A DNA stretch of 64,000 nucleotides. It comes from a bacterium. Lineage in GTDB: Bacteria; CSSED10-310; JAFGSJ01. Both the position numbers and the translations under genes were made by a program. The DNA lies in the NCBI GenBank assembly GCA_016934675.1, contig JAFGSJ010000024.1, positions 85,334-149,333 on the forward strand, written 5' to 3'. Shown here piece after piece: positions 50,915 through 61,064 of the stretch. How positions within the stretch are numbered: the stretch's first letter is position 1; the number at the start of each line of letters is the position of its first letter. The notes beneath the pieces are model-generated. The model was not told the origin of the DNA, made no database searches, and saw only the letters and a list, made by a program, of their open reading frames with translations.

Positions 50915-52204
50915 TCAGCGTCCAATCGAGTAATACTCAAAACCTAACCGTTTCATCCGTTCTTTTTGATAGAGGTTTCGGCCATCAAAAATCACGGGTT
51001 GGTTCAAGAGGCTCTTGATTTTTTCCATATTCAGAAACTTGAATTCGTTCCATTCAGTAACGATAAGCAGAGCGTCAGCATCTTCCATGGCTTCATAAGT
51101 GCTTTTACAATAGTTTACCTCGGGTTGGATTCTCCTGCAATTGTCCATGGCTACCGGATCATAGGCTTTGATCTTTGCTCCTGCCTTGAGAAGAAGCTTG
51201 ATGATTTCAAGCGATTTGGCTTCGCGGATATCGTCGGTGTTCTGTTTGAAAGCCAAACCGAGCACAGCAAATGTTTTATCATCCAGACTCCCCATTCTTT
51301 CCGTGATGATATCGACAAAGTGTTGAGCCCGTTTTCTATTCACCGACATGACCGACATGAGAAGATCAGCCTCGATTCCCATTTTCTGAGAAGTATAAAT
51401 GAGTGAATCCACGTCCTTTGGAAAGCATGAACCTCCAAACCCAAGACCTGGATTCAAAAATTCAGGACCAATTCTCCGATCGTAGCCCATACCCTTAACG
51501 ACGTGAGTAACATCAGCTCCGGCTTCTTCACACAGGTCCGCCATGGTATTGATGAATGAGATTTTAGTAGCCAGGAATGCGTTCGAAGCATATTTGATGA
51601 TCTCGGCACTATGCACATCGGTAATTAACATGGGACGTTCCAGGGATGCATATAATTCAAGCAGGGTCATTGCTACAGTCTGTGAAGGAGCACCGATGAC
51701 GATGCGATCCGGAAAGAGACTGTCTTGGATCGCCGATCCTTCCCGCAGAAACTCAGGATTGGAAACCACATCAAAATCAACATTACGTCGTTTATTACGC
51801 TCGATAATATCACGTACGAGGTCACCCGTGCCCACCGGAACGGTACTTTTATTGACGATGATTTTATAACGATCGAGACTACGAGCGATCCCATGGGCAA
51901 CATCCTCGACCTGAGACAGATCAGTTTCGCCATTTTCTTTGGGCGGTGTGCCTACCGCGATAAAAATAACCTCTGAGCGTGTCACGCCCTCGCTGAGATC
52001 AGTCGTAAAAAAGAGCCGGCCATCTTTCATGTTATGGACGACCATTTCCTTTAAACCCGGCTCATAAATAGGCATCTCACCACGTTTCAACATCTCAACC
52101 TTTTCTGGGACATTATCCACACAAACAACGTCATTTCCAAGATCAGCAAAAACTGCTCCAGTCACCAAACCAACATAGCCAGTTCCAACAACGCAAATAT
52201 TCAT
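50915..52204 (-). CDS. ugd: UDP-glucose 6-dehydrogenase
   Basis: MNICVVGTGYVGLVTGAVFADLGNDVVCVDN; FLNPGLGFGGSCFPKDVDSL; LGLAFKQNTDDIREAKSL. Confidence 0.96.
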   Translation of the reverse strand: MNICVVGTGYVGLVTGAVFADLGNDVVCVDNVPEKVEMLKRGEMPIYEPGLKEMVVHNMKDGRLFFTTDLSEGVTRSEVIFIAVGTPPKENGETDLSQVEDVAHGIARSLDRYKIIVNKSTVPVGTGDLVRDIIERNKRRNVDFDVVSNPEFLREGSAIQDSLFPDRIVIGAPSQTVAMTLLELYASLERPMLITDVHSAEIIKYASNAFLATKISFINTMADLCEEAGADVTHVVKGMGYDRRIGPEFLNPGLGFGGSCFPKDVDSLIYTSQKMGIEADLLMSVMSVNRKRAQHFVDIITERMGSLDDKTFAVLGLAFKQNTDDIREAKSLEIIKLLLKAGAKIKAYDPVAMDNCRRIQPEVNYCKSTYEAMEDADALLIVTEWNEFKFLNMEKIKSLLNQPVIFDGRNLYQKERMKRLGFEYYSIGR

Positions 52205-52334
52205 GACACATTCTCCTCACCGCTGTGAGCGGTCTTTACGAAATTGCCATCTGTGCTGTCACATGATCATTCCAGGTATCGTCTCTAAACCTTGGCTGAA
52301 TAGAGGGGTAAGAATTTGGCGGCTCCTTTGGCCC

Positions 52335-53768
52335 CTAAAAAGCGTTCTCGTGAATTCTCTTGAAGTTGATCAATGTCCAAAGGAGGATTATGATGTCCAA
52401 CTTCAGTGACCAATTTTTTATGTAATATATATCGTATTCCACCCGTTTTTTCATCGATGTGCTCGACCCCCTTAATCCGTGAATCTGGGCCCAGCCTGTC
52501 ATCCCGGCTTTGACTTTATGACGCAACATATATTGGGGAAACTGGCTGCGGAATTGCTCGACAAAAAGAGGCCGTTCCGGACGGGGACCTACCAGGCTCA
52601 TATCACCGAGAAAAACATTGAGCAATTGAGGGACCTCATCAATACTATATTTACGCAGAAATGTCCCTATTCTGGTAGTACGTGGATCATGCTTCTCAGC
52701 AAATTTCGGCCCGGTGCCTTCTTCAGCGTTGGCGACCATGGACCGGAACTTGTAAATCATGAACGATTTACCATCCATACCCATACGTTCCTGAGTATAA
52801 AAAACCGGTCCTTTTGAAGTAAGCTTGATCAGAGCGGCTACCACACATGTCAAAGGCAAAGTGAAAATGATACCGACAATTGATAATAGTAGGTCCATGA
52901 TCCTCTTCAACATCCCGTTCCAACCATCAAAGGGCGACTCGCTGATATTGATAATCGGTAAACCATCCAAGTCCTCGACACTGGCTTTTAAGGTCAAATA
53001 ACCCAGCAAATCAGGAATAATCTTGACCGCAACACATTGATTGCGTAACTTGGATAAAATCTCCATGGTCCGTCGATGGGCCCAGTGTGGTAAAGCAATA
53101 AATACCTGATCCGGTAAATATTCCTCAATTACTTCGCTGATCTGATCAAGACTGCCTAATACTTTGACACCCTCTATCTCTGTGCCAATTTTGGCCTCAT
53201 CATCATCAAAAAAACCGACGACCTTGAAACCAAGGTCCGGGTGGCGAGCCAGGGTTTTAATAAACGTAATCCCCAGATCACCAGCGCCTGCAATAAAGAC
53301 ACGTTTCAGATTAAAACCACGCCGCCTCAGATACCTTAAAGACGCACGCAGATTGAATCTAATCATACTCACTGATAGAATATCAAGAAAGAAAAAAATG
53401 ACGATCAAACTTCGGGAAATATCATAGGCCGGCTTCCGATAAAAGAAGTTGACGCCCAGCAAGATAATGGTACTCAAAATTATACTGGACAGGATTGAAA
53501 AAAACTCATCAAGCAGGGAATGGCCACGTTTGGTTTTATACAAACCATTAAAACGAAAAACGATGACCCAGATCAAACCCAAGGTTATCATGTAGCTCCA
53601 CTTGAAAATGTCAGTCAATGGAGGAATGTGCTGAATTTGGAAGAAATTGCTGACCGAAGCGACATGAAAACGTAGATAATATGCTAACAGGAAAGAACCG
53701 TAAGTGACCAGAAGATCGGAGACAACAAAGAGAGCGATCATTATTTGATTATGACGTTTAAACATCAT
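52335..53768 (-). CDS. Undecaprenyl-phosphate sugar phosphotransferase (WcaJ/polyprenyl glycosylphosphotransferase family)
   Basis: N-terminal TMs; KRIMDLLLSIVGIIFTLPLTCVVAALIKLTSKGPVFYTQERMGMDGKSFMIYKFRSM; MSLVGPRPERPLFVEQF. Confidence 0.94.
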   Translation of the reverse strand: MMFKRHNQIMIALFVVSDLLVTYGSFLLAYYLRFHVASVSNFFQIQHIPPLTDIFKWSYMITLGLIWVIVFRFNGLYKTKRGHSLLDEFFSILSSIILSTIILLGVNFFYRKPAYDISRSLIVIFFFLDILSVSMIRFNLRASLRYLRRRGFNLKRVFIAGAGDLGITFIKTLARHPDLGFKVVGFFDDDEAKIGTEIEGVKVLGSLDQISEVIEEYLPDQVFIALPHWAHRRTMEILSKLRNQCVAVKIIPDLLGYLTLKASVEDLDGLPIINISESPFDGWNGMLKRIMDLLLSIVGIIFTLPLTCVVAALIKLTSKGPVFYTQERMGMDGKSFMIYKFRSMVANAEEGTGPKFAEKHDPRTTRIGTFLRKYSIDEVPQLLNVFLGDMSLVGPRPERPLFVEQFRSQFPQYMLRHKVKAGMTGWAQIHGLRGSSTSMKKRVEYDIYYIKNWSLKLDIIILLWTLINFKRIHENAF

Positions 53769-54871
53769 TACACTCCCTGTGTGTGTTCCTCGTATCTGTT
53801 CAGGACATAAGCCTCGATGTTTTTCTTGAATACTGCTCGATCGAAGATCAAAGCTCGATCCCTAATTTTTGTGGCATTATAGTCCAAAACATTAAAATTT
53901 TCAATTGCCTGGGTCAAAGAGTCTGGCTGTAATAGATTGAAGAATTGACCAGTTTCGCCTTCAATAACAGTCTCTAGGGCGCCTCCCGCCCGATAGGCGA
54001 TGACCGGTTTTCCGGCCGCATGAGCCTCCAGGATAGTAATCCCGAAATCCTCTTCACCACAAAAAACAAAAGCTTTACAACGTGCATAATGGTCTGCGAG
54101 CACCTCATCCGGCTGCCAACCCAGAAAGGAGATATTATTTCTCGCCTGTTTACGCAATCGCTTTTCAAGCGGACCGTTGCCGATGATTACCAGAGGCAAT
54201 CCCAGTTGATTAAAGGTCTCGACAGCAATATCTATACGCTTATAGGGAGCGAGAGCTGACACAATCAGAAAGAAGTCTCCCGGTGGTGCTGTTTTCTTAA
54301 AACGATCACAGTCAACCGGCGGATAGATAATATCAGCCTCGCGGCGATAATACCGGTGGATCCGCCGAGCGACATGCTTGGAAATTGCTACGAAATGGTC
54401 AACCCTGTGACTGGCTGTCACGTCCCAACACCGATGACGGTTAAGATAAACAGAGATCAATTTCCCACCCAGACCGCGCGTGTGACCGAAATAATCGCGA
54501 TACTTGTCCCAGGCATAACGGATCGGTGTAAAACAATAACAGATATGACATGCGCTGGGATTGGGAATGATGCCGTGAGCGACACAGTGACTCAGACTGA
54601 TGATTAGATCGTAGTCATGAACATCAAGATTTTCAACGGCCCAGGAATAGAACGGCAAGTAGTACCGATATCTACTCTGTATCAAGGGCATTTTCTGCAG
54701 GAAGGAAGTCTGAATGGGCATCCGCTCAATTATTTCTGAGACTGAGCCAGGATTGTGAAGCAGTGTAAAAAGGTGAGCCTGAGGAAAGATTTCACAAAAG
54801 ACTTCCAGGACCTTTTCCCCACCACGCATACCCGTCAACCAGTCATGGATCAGAGCGACTTTCATAAGCAC
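53768..54871 (-). CDS. Glycosyltransferase family 4
   Basis: VALIHDWLTGMRGGEKVLEVF; FVFCGEEDFGITILEAHAAGKPVIAYRAGGALETV. Confidence 0.92.
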   Translation of the reverse strand: MLMKVALIHDWLTGMRGGEKVLEVFCEIFPQAHLFTLLHNPGSVSEIIERMPIQTSFLQKMPLIQSRYRYYLPFYSWAVENLDVHDYDLIISLSHCVAHGIIPNPSACHICYCFTPIRYAWDKYRDYFGHTRGLGGKLISVYLNRHRCWDVTASHRVDHFVAISKHVARRIHRYYRREADIIYPPVDCDRFKKTAPPGDFFLIVSALAPYKRIDIAVETFNQLGLPLVIIGNGPLEKRLRKQARNNISFLGWQPDEVLADHYARCKAFVFCGEEDFGITILEAHAAGKPVIAYRAGGALETVIEGETGQFFNLLQPDSLTQAIENFNVLDYNATKIRDRALIFDRAVFKKNIEAYVLNRYEEHTQGV

Positions 54872-54984
54872 ACCTTAATTTTTCTGCAAAAGTATATTGT
54901 AAAAGGAATGTTTTGTCAAACCGGATGTTGGCCGGAAACATTATAAATAAAGAGTTTGTCCTCATCCATTCCACATTGTTCCGG

Positions 54985-55815
54985 TCAATCCTTGACCAAG
55001 GGTTGAAACTCGAACAGATAGAAGAGCTCGATGAAAAAATCTGAAACTGCTATCAATCGCCACTGAAAACCCTGTCGGTTCAAAATGCCAATAATCCTAG
55101 AACAGACGGCTTCTGAGGACAAGAGGAGCAGGATACTAGCCCGATCATTGAGGTATTGCCCGGCCAGCATGGCAAAATTGCTAATTGTTTCAAGGGCTTT
55201 ACCAGCATATAAGGCTTGTTCAAGGGGAGTCTGTGCTTCACCAATATAATAGGGTGGATTGAACAGGATCAGATCATATTTGTTCCCGGACCAGGGCTCG
55301 AACAATGAACCGACTCCGAGTTTGACTGTGTCGAGACACTGGTTTGCCTCCACATTTGATCGAGCACACGCCACTGCCTCGGGATTGATATCACTGGCAT
55401 GGACCTGTTCGGCAGAGCGGGCTGCAATGATTGCACCCAAACCTGTTCCGGTACCCAATTCGAGTACTCGTCTCGGTTGTTTTTTGGGTAGTACTGTTGT
55501 AAGCAAATGCGCGTAGAACATGCCCGAGAGAAAAAGACTGGGATTGAAAACATTGGGTTTGACCCGTACCTTGATCCCCTCAAGATCGAGAACGTGCTCG
55601 TGATTCAAACTGGTTGAAATCAGATCACGATTCATAAGAGTCACTAATTTACGGCACAGGGAACGTTGCCAAGTGAGGGTTGAGCGGGATTCAAATCTTG
55701 CCAGCTCATCATGGTGATCCTGGTAACAAGCGTCCAGGTCGATTTTAGTCCGAGGCCAGCCCAATTTCTGCAAGAGAGTTACTCCTCGTAGCGTCGATCT
55801 TTTGTGCTTGTTCAT
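54985..55815 (-). CDS. SAM-dependent methyltransferase (HemK/PrmC-like fold)
   Basis: RVLELGTGTGLGAIIAARSAEQVHASDINPEAVACARSN; YDLILFNPPYY. Confidence 0.85.
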   Translation of the reverse strand: MNKHKRSTLRGVTLLQKLGWPRTKIDLDACYQDHHDELARFESRSTLTWQRSLCRKLVTLMNRDLISTSLNHEHVLDLEGIKVRVKPNVFNPSLFLSGMFYAHLLTTVLPKKQPRRVLELGTGTGLGAIIAARSAEQVHASDINPEAVACARSNVEANQCLDTVKLGVGSLFEPWSGNKYDLILFNPPYYIGEAQTPLEQALYAGKALETISNFAMLAGQYLNDRASILLLLSSEAVCSRIIGILNRQGFQWRLIAVSDFFIELFYLFEFQPLVKD

Positions 55816-55825
55816 TTAAAAACAC

Positions 55826-57307
55826 TCACAATCCGGCTTCCTCGGGACGTTGATATTGTGCCCAGTGCAGGAGCAGTTTTAACTCTATGGGCAGGGCATA
55901 TACTTTAGTCCGATAACGCCATGAAGCGAAACGCGGCAGCCAGGTCCGGGCCCATGATTTCATTTTGATATTACTGACAGCCGGAAAACGTGCATTCAAA
56001 ACCGTCTCGAAATTTCTGAATTTCCGGACATAACCGGCCGGTAACCAGGGCGCATAACTTCCTCGACGTAAATCAAATTCACGCCAAGAAGCATCCTCCC
56101 ATTCTTCCAGTGTCGAGGGAAACGAAAAATCGGTACCCATGAGCGTAACAGCGTGTGGCGTCAAAGCAACCGGCGAAAAAAGATAGAGAACAATAATACT
56201 TTGTTTGTTCAGCCGTTTGATCTGATCGATCAGTGAACGGGTTTGAGCAAACTCTTTATCCGGATCAGTACCGGTCCCGAGCATGAATGAAAATTCCGGA
56301 ACAATGTCATATGCTAAACACACTCTCGCGAACTCGAGAATCGTGGCTGGGCTGACCCCCTGTTTCTGTAGCGCAGCAAGATGCTGCTCAGAACCGGACT
56401 CGGCACCGGTAAATACCATCTTTAAACCACTTCGTCGCAGCATGGACCAGGTCTCTTGCTTATACTGCAACATCGTCGCAATACTACCCTCACCCCACCA
56501 AGCAATCTGAAACGATATCAAACCGCTAGCAATCTCTCGTACACGTGACTCGGAAATGAAAAAATTGTTATCGTGAAATTCAAGAGCATTATAGTCATAC
56601 TGTTCATAAAGCCAGGCCAGTTCCGCAAGGGTTCGTTCAACAGATTCAGGTTTCCAGCTCCGGCCTGATAACTCGTTGACCGCACAGAATGTGCAGGGAT
56701 AAGGGCAACCAGTACTACTATGGTAATTGATGGTTTTTGAGCCCAGAAAAGTCGTGCTCAGGTAGGGCGTCAGATCAAGTCGGTCCCAAGACATACGAGG
56801 TAAATCATCAGGTTGGACGAGTGTCCGATCAGCATTTCGAATAACTGTCCCCTGCTCTTTTCTTATTAAACCTGGGATTTCAGCTAATGGTCCATTATCT
56901 TCCAGAGCATGAATGAGTTCGACCAGGGTCTGTTCACCTGGTCCCCGGATGACATAATCAACCCAGCCTGATTCAAGAATCACGTGATAATGAAACGATG
57001 CGAAATAGCCGCCCCAGATAATAATCACGTGTGGATATTTTTGCTTCAGGGAACGGCTGACACGAATTGCTACCTGCAGTTGTGGGCCAGGCATGACTGT
57101 TATCGCACAATAACGGAGACCAGTGACGGTATCAAGATAATGTTCCAGGACCGGCACGGGATCACCGATCAGATTCCCATCGACCAGTATCGTCATCTCC
57201 GGTGGAAACATACGCATCAGAGCCAGAATTGATAGGGGTATCCTCGGCTTGGTCGTTGCACTTCGTGGATTAAAAAACAGTATCATGTTCCGCTTGGTTG
57301 GATTCAC
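55826..57307 (-). CDS. B12-binding-type radical SAM protein
   Basis: YHSSTGCPYPCTFCAVNELSGRSW (CxxxCxxC); N-terminal Rossmann-like domain. Confidence 0.9.
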   Translation of the reverse strand: MNPTKRNMILFFNPRSATTKPRIPLSILALMRMFPPEMTILVDGNLIGDPVPVLEHYLDTVTGLRYCAITVMPGPQLQVAIRVSRSLKQKYPHVIIIWGGYFASFHYHVILESGWVDYVIRGPGEQTLVELIHALEDNGPLAEIPGLIRKEQGTVIRNADRTLVQPDDLPRMSWDRLDLTPYLSTTFLGSKTINYHSSTGCPYPCTFCAVNELSGRSWKPESVERTLAELAWLYEQYDYNALEFHDNNFFISESRVREIASGLISFQIAWWGEGSIATMLQYKQETWSMLRRSGLKMVFTGAESGSEQHLAALQKQGVSPATILEFARVCLAYDIVPEFSFMLGTGTDPDKEFAQTRSLIDQIKRLNKQSIIVLYLFSPVALTPHAVTLMGTDFSFPSTLEEWEDASWREFDLRRGSYAPWLPAGYVRKFRNFETVLNARFPAVSNIKMKSWARTWLPRFASWRYRTKVYALPIELKLLLHWAQYQRPEEAGL

Positions 57308-57349
57308 ATGTATTGTTGCTCTCTGGAGTTGAATCCCGCACCCATCCTT

Positions 57350-57562
57350 TCAGGTTCTCTTTCTTAATCTGTCCTGAATGCTGGCGATATCAGCCTGCCT
57401 TCGTTCGGTCGCTTGCTGATCAATCGTGATTTCGATCCGAATGGCTTCACCTTCACGAATTCCTGCCGGAAAGGCTTTTCGGGGCAATTCAATCGAACCG
57501 AAGTTATCAATCACAACGAGCACGACCTGATTATTAACCTGGTCAACTATCCCTGTGATCAT
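57350..57562 (-). CDS. DUF3006-like small protein
   Basis: MITGIVDQVNNQVVLVVIDNFGSIELPRKAFPAGIREGEAIRIEITID; internal ATG at 57562 preferred. Confidence 0.7.
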   Translation of the reverse strand: MITGIVDQVNNQVVLVVIDNFGSIELPRKAFPAGIREGEAIRIEITIDQQATERRQADIASIQDRLRKRT

Positions 57563-57600
57563 GTGTTCACTCCTGCGTCTAAAAGTACAAAAGAGATCAA

Positions 57601-59886
57601 TCACCCGTTATTGGGGAAAAGAACAGCTTCTTCAACGCATTCTTGGGAAGAATACCTCAAATGTTCAATATTGAGACAGAGTGATGTCCGGCCTCGCCAG
57701 ACATTTTTCTGTAAACCAAAAGCAATATCGAGCGGGCGAATACTCTGGCGCAAAACAGAAATCAAATGACCTTTGTTCCAGCCAATCGCAGTCAATGGTT
57801 CATTCTGGCTATCGATGATCAAACGTAAGTGCAGGTCATTCATACCAAAGCTGCTCATATCGAGTGGGATAATACCCTTTAAACAGAAAAGCGGATAACT
57901 GTTATCCTGGCCGAATGGCTCAATCACATCCAAATCGTCAAACAAGGTCATGGTCAGATACTCCGACTCGATGGCCAGATCGATGTTGACCAGGGGAATA
58001 AGATCACTTTCCTTAACTAGGCGGTTCATGATTTCAATCAGTTGTTGCCTGAATTGCTCTATCTTTGAAGGTGATAAAGCGTAGCCGGCCGCATGCTTAT
58101 GTCCGCCATACTGTCTCAGAAGATGTTTGCATTCATCAAGTATGGCGACCAGATCAATATTACCAAATGCGCGACATGATCCGATAGCATCTTCACCATT
58201 GCTGGTTATGATAAAAGTCGGGCGACCATATTTGTCCAAAAACTTGTTGGCGACTATGCCTGTTATTCCCGTCTCCTGGCCCTCACTCGAGAGAAAAATG
58301 AAACGATCGTCCGGAAGATGGACCTGATCGGGCACCAAAGACATATAATGCATGATCATGTTCTGGACTTTCGTTTTTTGTTGTTGATTGATATCCTCAA
58401 GTTGCCTTATGAGCTCCCGTGCTTCACTTTTACTGGTTGTTTTCATCAATTCGAGTGATAAGGAGCCATTTCCAATTCGACCAGCAGCATTAATTATCGG
58501 TGCGATACCCCAGGCAATGTCACGTGAGCTGATCGTTTCCTTCTGATTATACTTCCTGTCAATTAGCATCCTGATCCCGAGCGAAGGGCTTTTTTTCAAC
58601 TGATCGAGTCCAATTTTAGTTAGAATCCTGTTTTCACCGGTCAGTGGCACAACATCGGCAATGGTCCCCAAAGCAGTCAGATCTAGAAAGTAATGCATGA
58701 ATTTAGCTATTTTCGGTTGCCAGAGCCTTGTGCTTAATACAAAATTGAGTTCACCCGCACAACGGGCATCAGCAAGGGCCCGGTGCTCCTCCTCTTGAAC
58801 AATCCCGACCGCTCGGGCTACCGTCTCAAGACGATGATTATTCAATTGAGGGTACACCTGCCTGGACAAGGCAAGCGTGTCGTGCTGAGCATTCTTCAAT
58901 GCGTTCTGCTTGGTCTGTTTGACTGCCTTCTTTAAAAATGACATATCGAACGGAAGGTTATGACCAACCAGGGGATCGTTTCCAAGAAATGCCTCAAATT
59001 CAGTCATGGCCCGTTCGAGTGTCCAGCCCTGCTCGACATCAACATCACTCAACCCAGTTAAATCTATGATCTCGGCGGGTATAGGACCGCTTGGTTTGAT
59101 CAGGCAATGAAAGGTCTCGACCTCCCGATAATAACGATACCTCACTGCACCTATCTCTATAATTTCAGCCAGATCGGGATCCAGGCCAGTCGTTTCGAGA
59201 TCCACAGCGACATACGTCGGACAGAAACCATCCAGATGAGCTATGAAACAACCTGTAATGAATTTCAGAGCTGTTCCCACTCCGGCCAGATCGCGGAAAG
59301 GATAGCCTGCCAAGGGCACTTTCGCATCGATGACCGCAACGGCCTGCGGCAATATTTCCTGGGCTTCGTGGTGATCGAGTATGATAAAATCAATACCCAG
59401 AGAAGCCATCAAGTCCGCTTCATCAAAACTCGATATGCCACAGTCGACCGATATGACTAACCTGACTCCTTCGCGATGTGCTTCCTTTAAAACTTCCGGT
59501 TTTAAACCATAACCCTCTTCACCCGAAATATATGCTGAGACATGATCGGAACGTCTTTGCAGATAACGGAGCATGAGTGCTGTTGAAGTTACCCCGTCAA
59601 CATCACTGTCACCATAGATCAGAATTCTCTCTTCGCGTTCGAGCGCTTGTTCAACTCGTTCGATCGCACGGCCTATATTCTTGAAAAGAAACGGTGAATG
59701 ACAATGCTCAAGATTCGGCTGAAGAAAATCACGGACAACTTCACTATTATCAATCGAGCGATTAATGAGGAGCCGCGCCAGCAGAGGCGAAAGGTGCAAT
59801 TCTCGAACCAGAACGGCCTCTTTGGTCGGATCACCCGGCACGATGTTCCAGATTTTATCCGGAATTTTTCCTGACAATTCATTCAT
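57601..59886 (-). CDS. recJ: RecJ-family single-strand exonuclease with inserted DEDDh (DnaQ/PolC-type) exonuclease domain
   Basis: RecJ: IYGDSDVDGVTSTALM, LVISVDCGISS, FIILDHHEAQE, LGTIADVVPLTGENR, INAAGRIGNG, GGHKHAAGYAL. Insert: YVAVDLETTGLDPDLAEIIEIGAV, LVGHNLPFDMSFL, EHRALADARCA. Confidence 0.95.
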   Translation of the reverse strand: MNELSGKIPDKIWNIVPGDPTKEAVLVRELHLSPLLARLLINRSIDNSEVVRDFLQPNLEHCHSPFLFKNIGRAIERVEQALEREERILIYGDSDVDGVTSTALMLRYLQRRSDHVSAYISGEEGYGLKPEVLKEAHREGVRLVISVDCGISSFDEADLMASLGIDFIILDHHEAQEILPQAVAVIDAKVPLAGYPFRDLAGVGTALKFITGCFIAHLDGFCPTYVAVDLETTGLDPDLAEIIEIGAVRYRYYREVETFHCLIKPSGPIPAEIIDLTGLSDVDVEQGWTLERAMTEFEAFLGNDPLVGHNLPFDMSFLKKAVKQTKQNALKNAQHDTLALSRQVYPQLNNHRLETVARAVGIVQEEEHRALADARCAGELNFVLSTRLWQPKIAKFMHYFLDLTALGTIADVVPLTGENRILTKIGLDQLKKSPSLGIRMLIDRKYNQKETISSRDIAWGIAPIINAAGRIGNGSLSLELMKTTSKSEARELIRQLEDINQQQKTKVQNMIMHYMSLVPDQVHLPDDRFIFLSSEGQETGITGIVANKFLDKYGRPTFIITSNGEDAIGSCRAFGNIDLVAILDECKHLLRQYGGHKHAAGYALSPSKIEQFRQQLIEIMNRLVKESDLIPLVNIDLAIESEYLTMTLFDDLDVIEPFGQDNSYPLFCLKGIIPLDMSSFGMNDLHLRLIIDSQNEPLTAIGWNKGHLISVLRQSIRPLDIAFGLQKNVWRGRTSLCLNIEHLRYSSQECVEEAVLFPNNG

Positions 59887-59992
59887 AATTGCTTTGACCT
59901 ATCTGCCTGTTTTTACTGATCCTGGCAAGCAGCCTCTCGATATTATAGCATTTTAGCGAAGCTGGTGTGGCGATCACCCCATCGCCATTATA

Positions 59993-60823
59993 CTATAAAC
60001 GTTTTATTATGTTTTCAATGAGTTCTTGAAAGGTCTGGCTTATCCGGGCACCAGTAGCCAACACTTCATCGTGTTCCAAAGGAGTAGTTGAACAACCGGC
60101 AGCGGCATTGGTTACACATGAAATCGCCAACACCTCTAAACCTGATTGAGTGGCAACGATTACCTCCGGGATGACCGACATGCCAACGACATCGGCCCCC
60201 AACTGACGCATCATCCTTATTTCGGCTGCTGTCTCATAACTCGGCCCAGAGGTGGCTACAAGCACACCTTCTTTCAGAGTGATACCCAATCCTGAAGCTG
60301 TTGCGAAAGCAAGTGACCTCAAACGTGGGGAGTAGGCAGCGGTCATGTCAGGAAAACGAGGCCCCATCCGGGGGTCATGCGGCCCAATCAGTGGATTGGT
60401 CCCCATCAGGTTGAGATGATCTTCTATTGCAACCAGATCACCAGGCTTCAGGTCCGATCTGATCCCTCCAACTGCATTACTTAAAATCACGACCCGGCAT
60501 CCCAATAAAGCCATGACTCGTATCCCAAAAGTGACCTGCTGGATCGAATAGCCTTCATAATAATGCACTCTGCCTGCACTCATGACGACATTTTTGCCCC
60601 CCAGGCTGCCAAACAATAACTTGCCCGCATGCCCCTCCACGGTCGACGACGAATATCCCGGTATCGTCCCTGTGGAAAATTCATGCGTGCAGGCCAAACG
60701 TTGAACAAGGCCTCCCAAACCCGAACCGAGTATAACTCCTATCTCAGGCTTCATTCCGGTTCGCTCGGTCAAATAGTCACCTGCCCGAATTACCTGTCCA
60801 TACAAGCTTTCATCTATCATCAT
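59993..60823 (-). CDS. Purine nucleoside phosphorylase family
   Basis: IGVILGSGLGGLVQRL; GRVHYYEGYSIQQVTFGIRVMALLGCRVVILSNAVGGI; GPSYETAAEIRMMRQLGADVVGMSVIPEVIVA; AISCVTNAAAG. Confidence 0.96.
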   Translation of the reverse strand: MMIDESLYGQVIRAGDYLTERTGMKPEIGVILGSGLGGLVQRLACTHEFSTGTIPGYSSSTVEGHAGKLLFGSLGGKNVVMSAGRVHYYEGYSIQQVTFGIRVMALLGCRVVILSNAVGGIRSDLKPGDLVAIEDHLNLMGTNPLIGPHDPRMGPRFPDMTAAYSPRLRSLAFATASGLGITLKEGVLVATSGPSYETAAEIRMMRQLGADVVGMSVIPEVIVATQSGLEVLAISCVTNAAAGCSTTPLEHDEVLATGARISQTFQELIENIIKRL

Positions 60824-60892
60824 CGCCTCTCTTTCTGATTACTGTATAACATTTTCTTTTCTGACAGGCAATACCTACACTAGATTGGGGGG

Positions 60893-60943
60893 GGGACAGT
60901 CAAGTGATATCTAGGGACTATCCAGGGACAGTCAAATGATATC
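60893..60943. repeat. Two direct copies of GGGACAGTCAA(G/A)TGATATC, 32-nt period, next to a G9 tract
   Basis: Copy 1 60893-60911, copy 2 60925-60943; one mismatch. Confidence 0.75.
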
Positions 60944-61064
60944 CCAAATTCCAAATTCCATATTGCCTGTCTCTTCACAAAAATTGGTCCGAGTTATAAT
61001 TTTGAAGAGTGATTGTTTTATTAAACGTTCGATGCTCTATAAGATAAGGAAGTAATTTAACAAA

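Noticed and set aside
59968-59987. TGGCGAT-CACCCC-ATCGCCA hairpin between pnp and recJ
   Set aside because: Only 7-bp stem and no T tract; insufficient to call a terminator.
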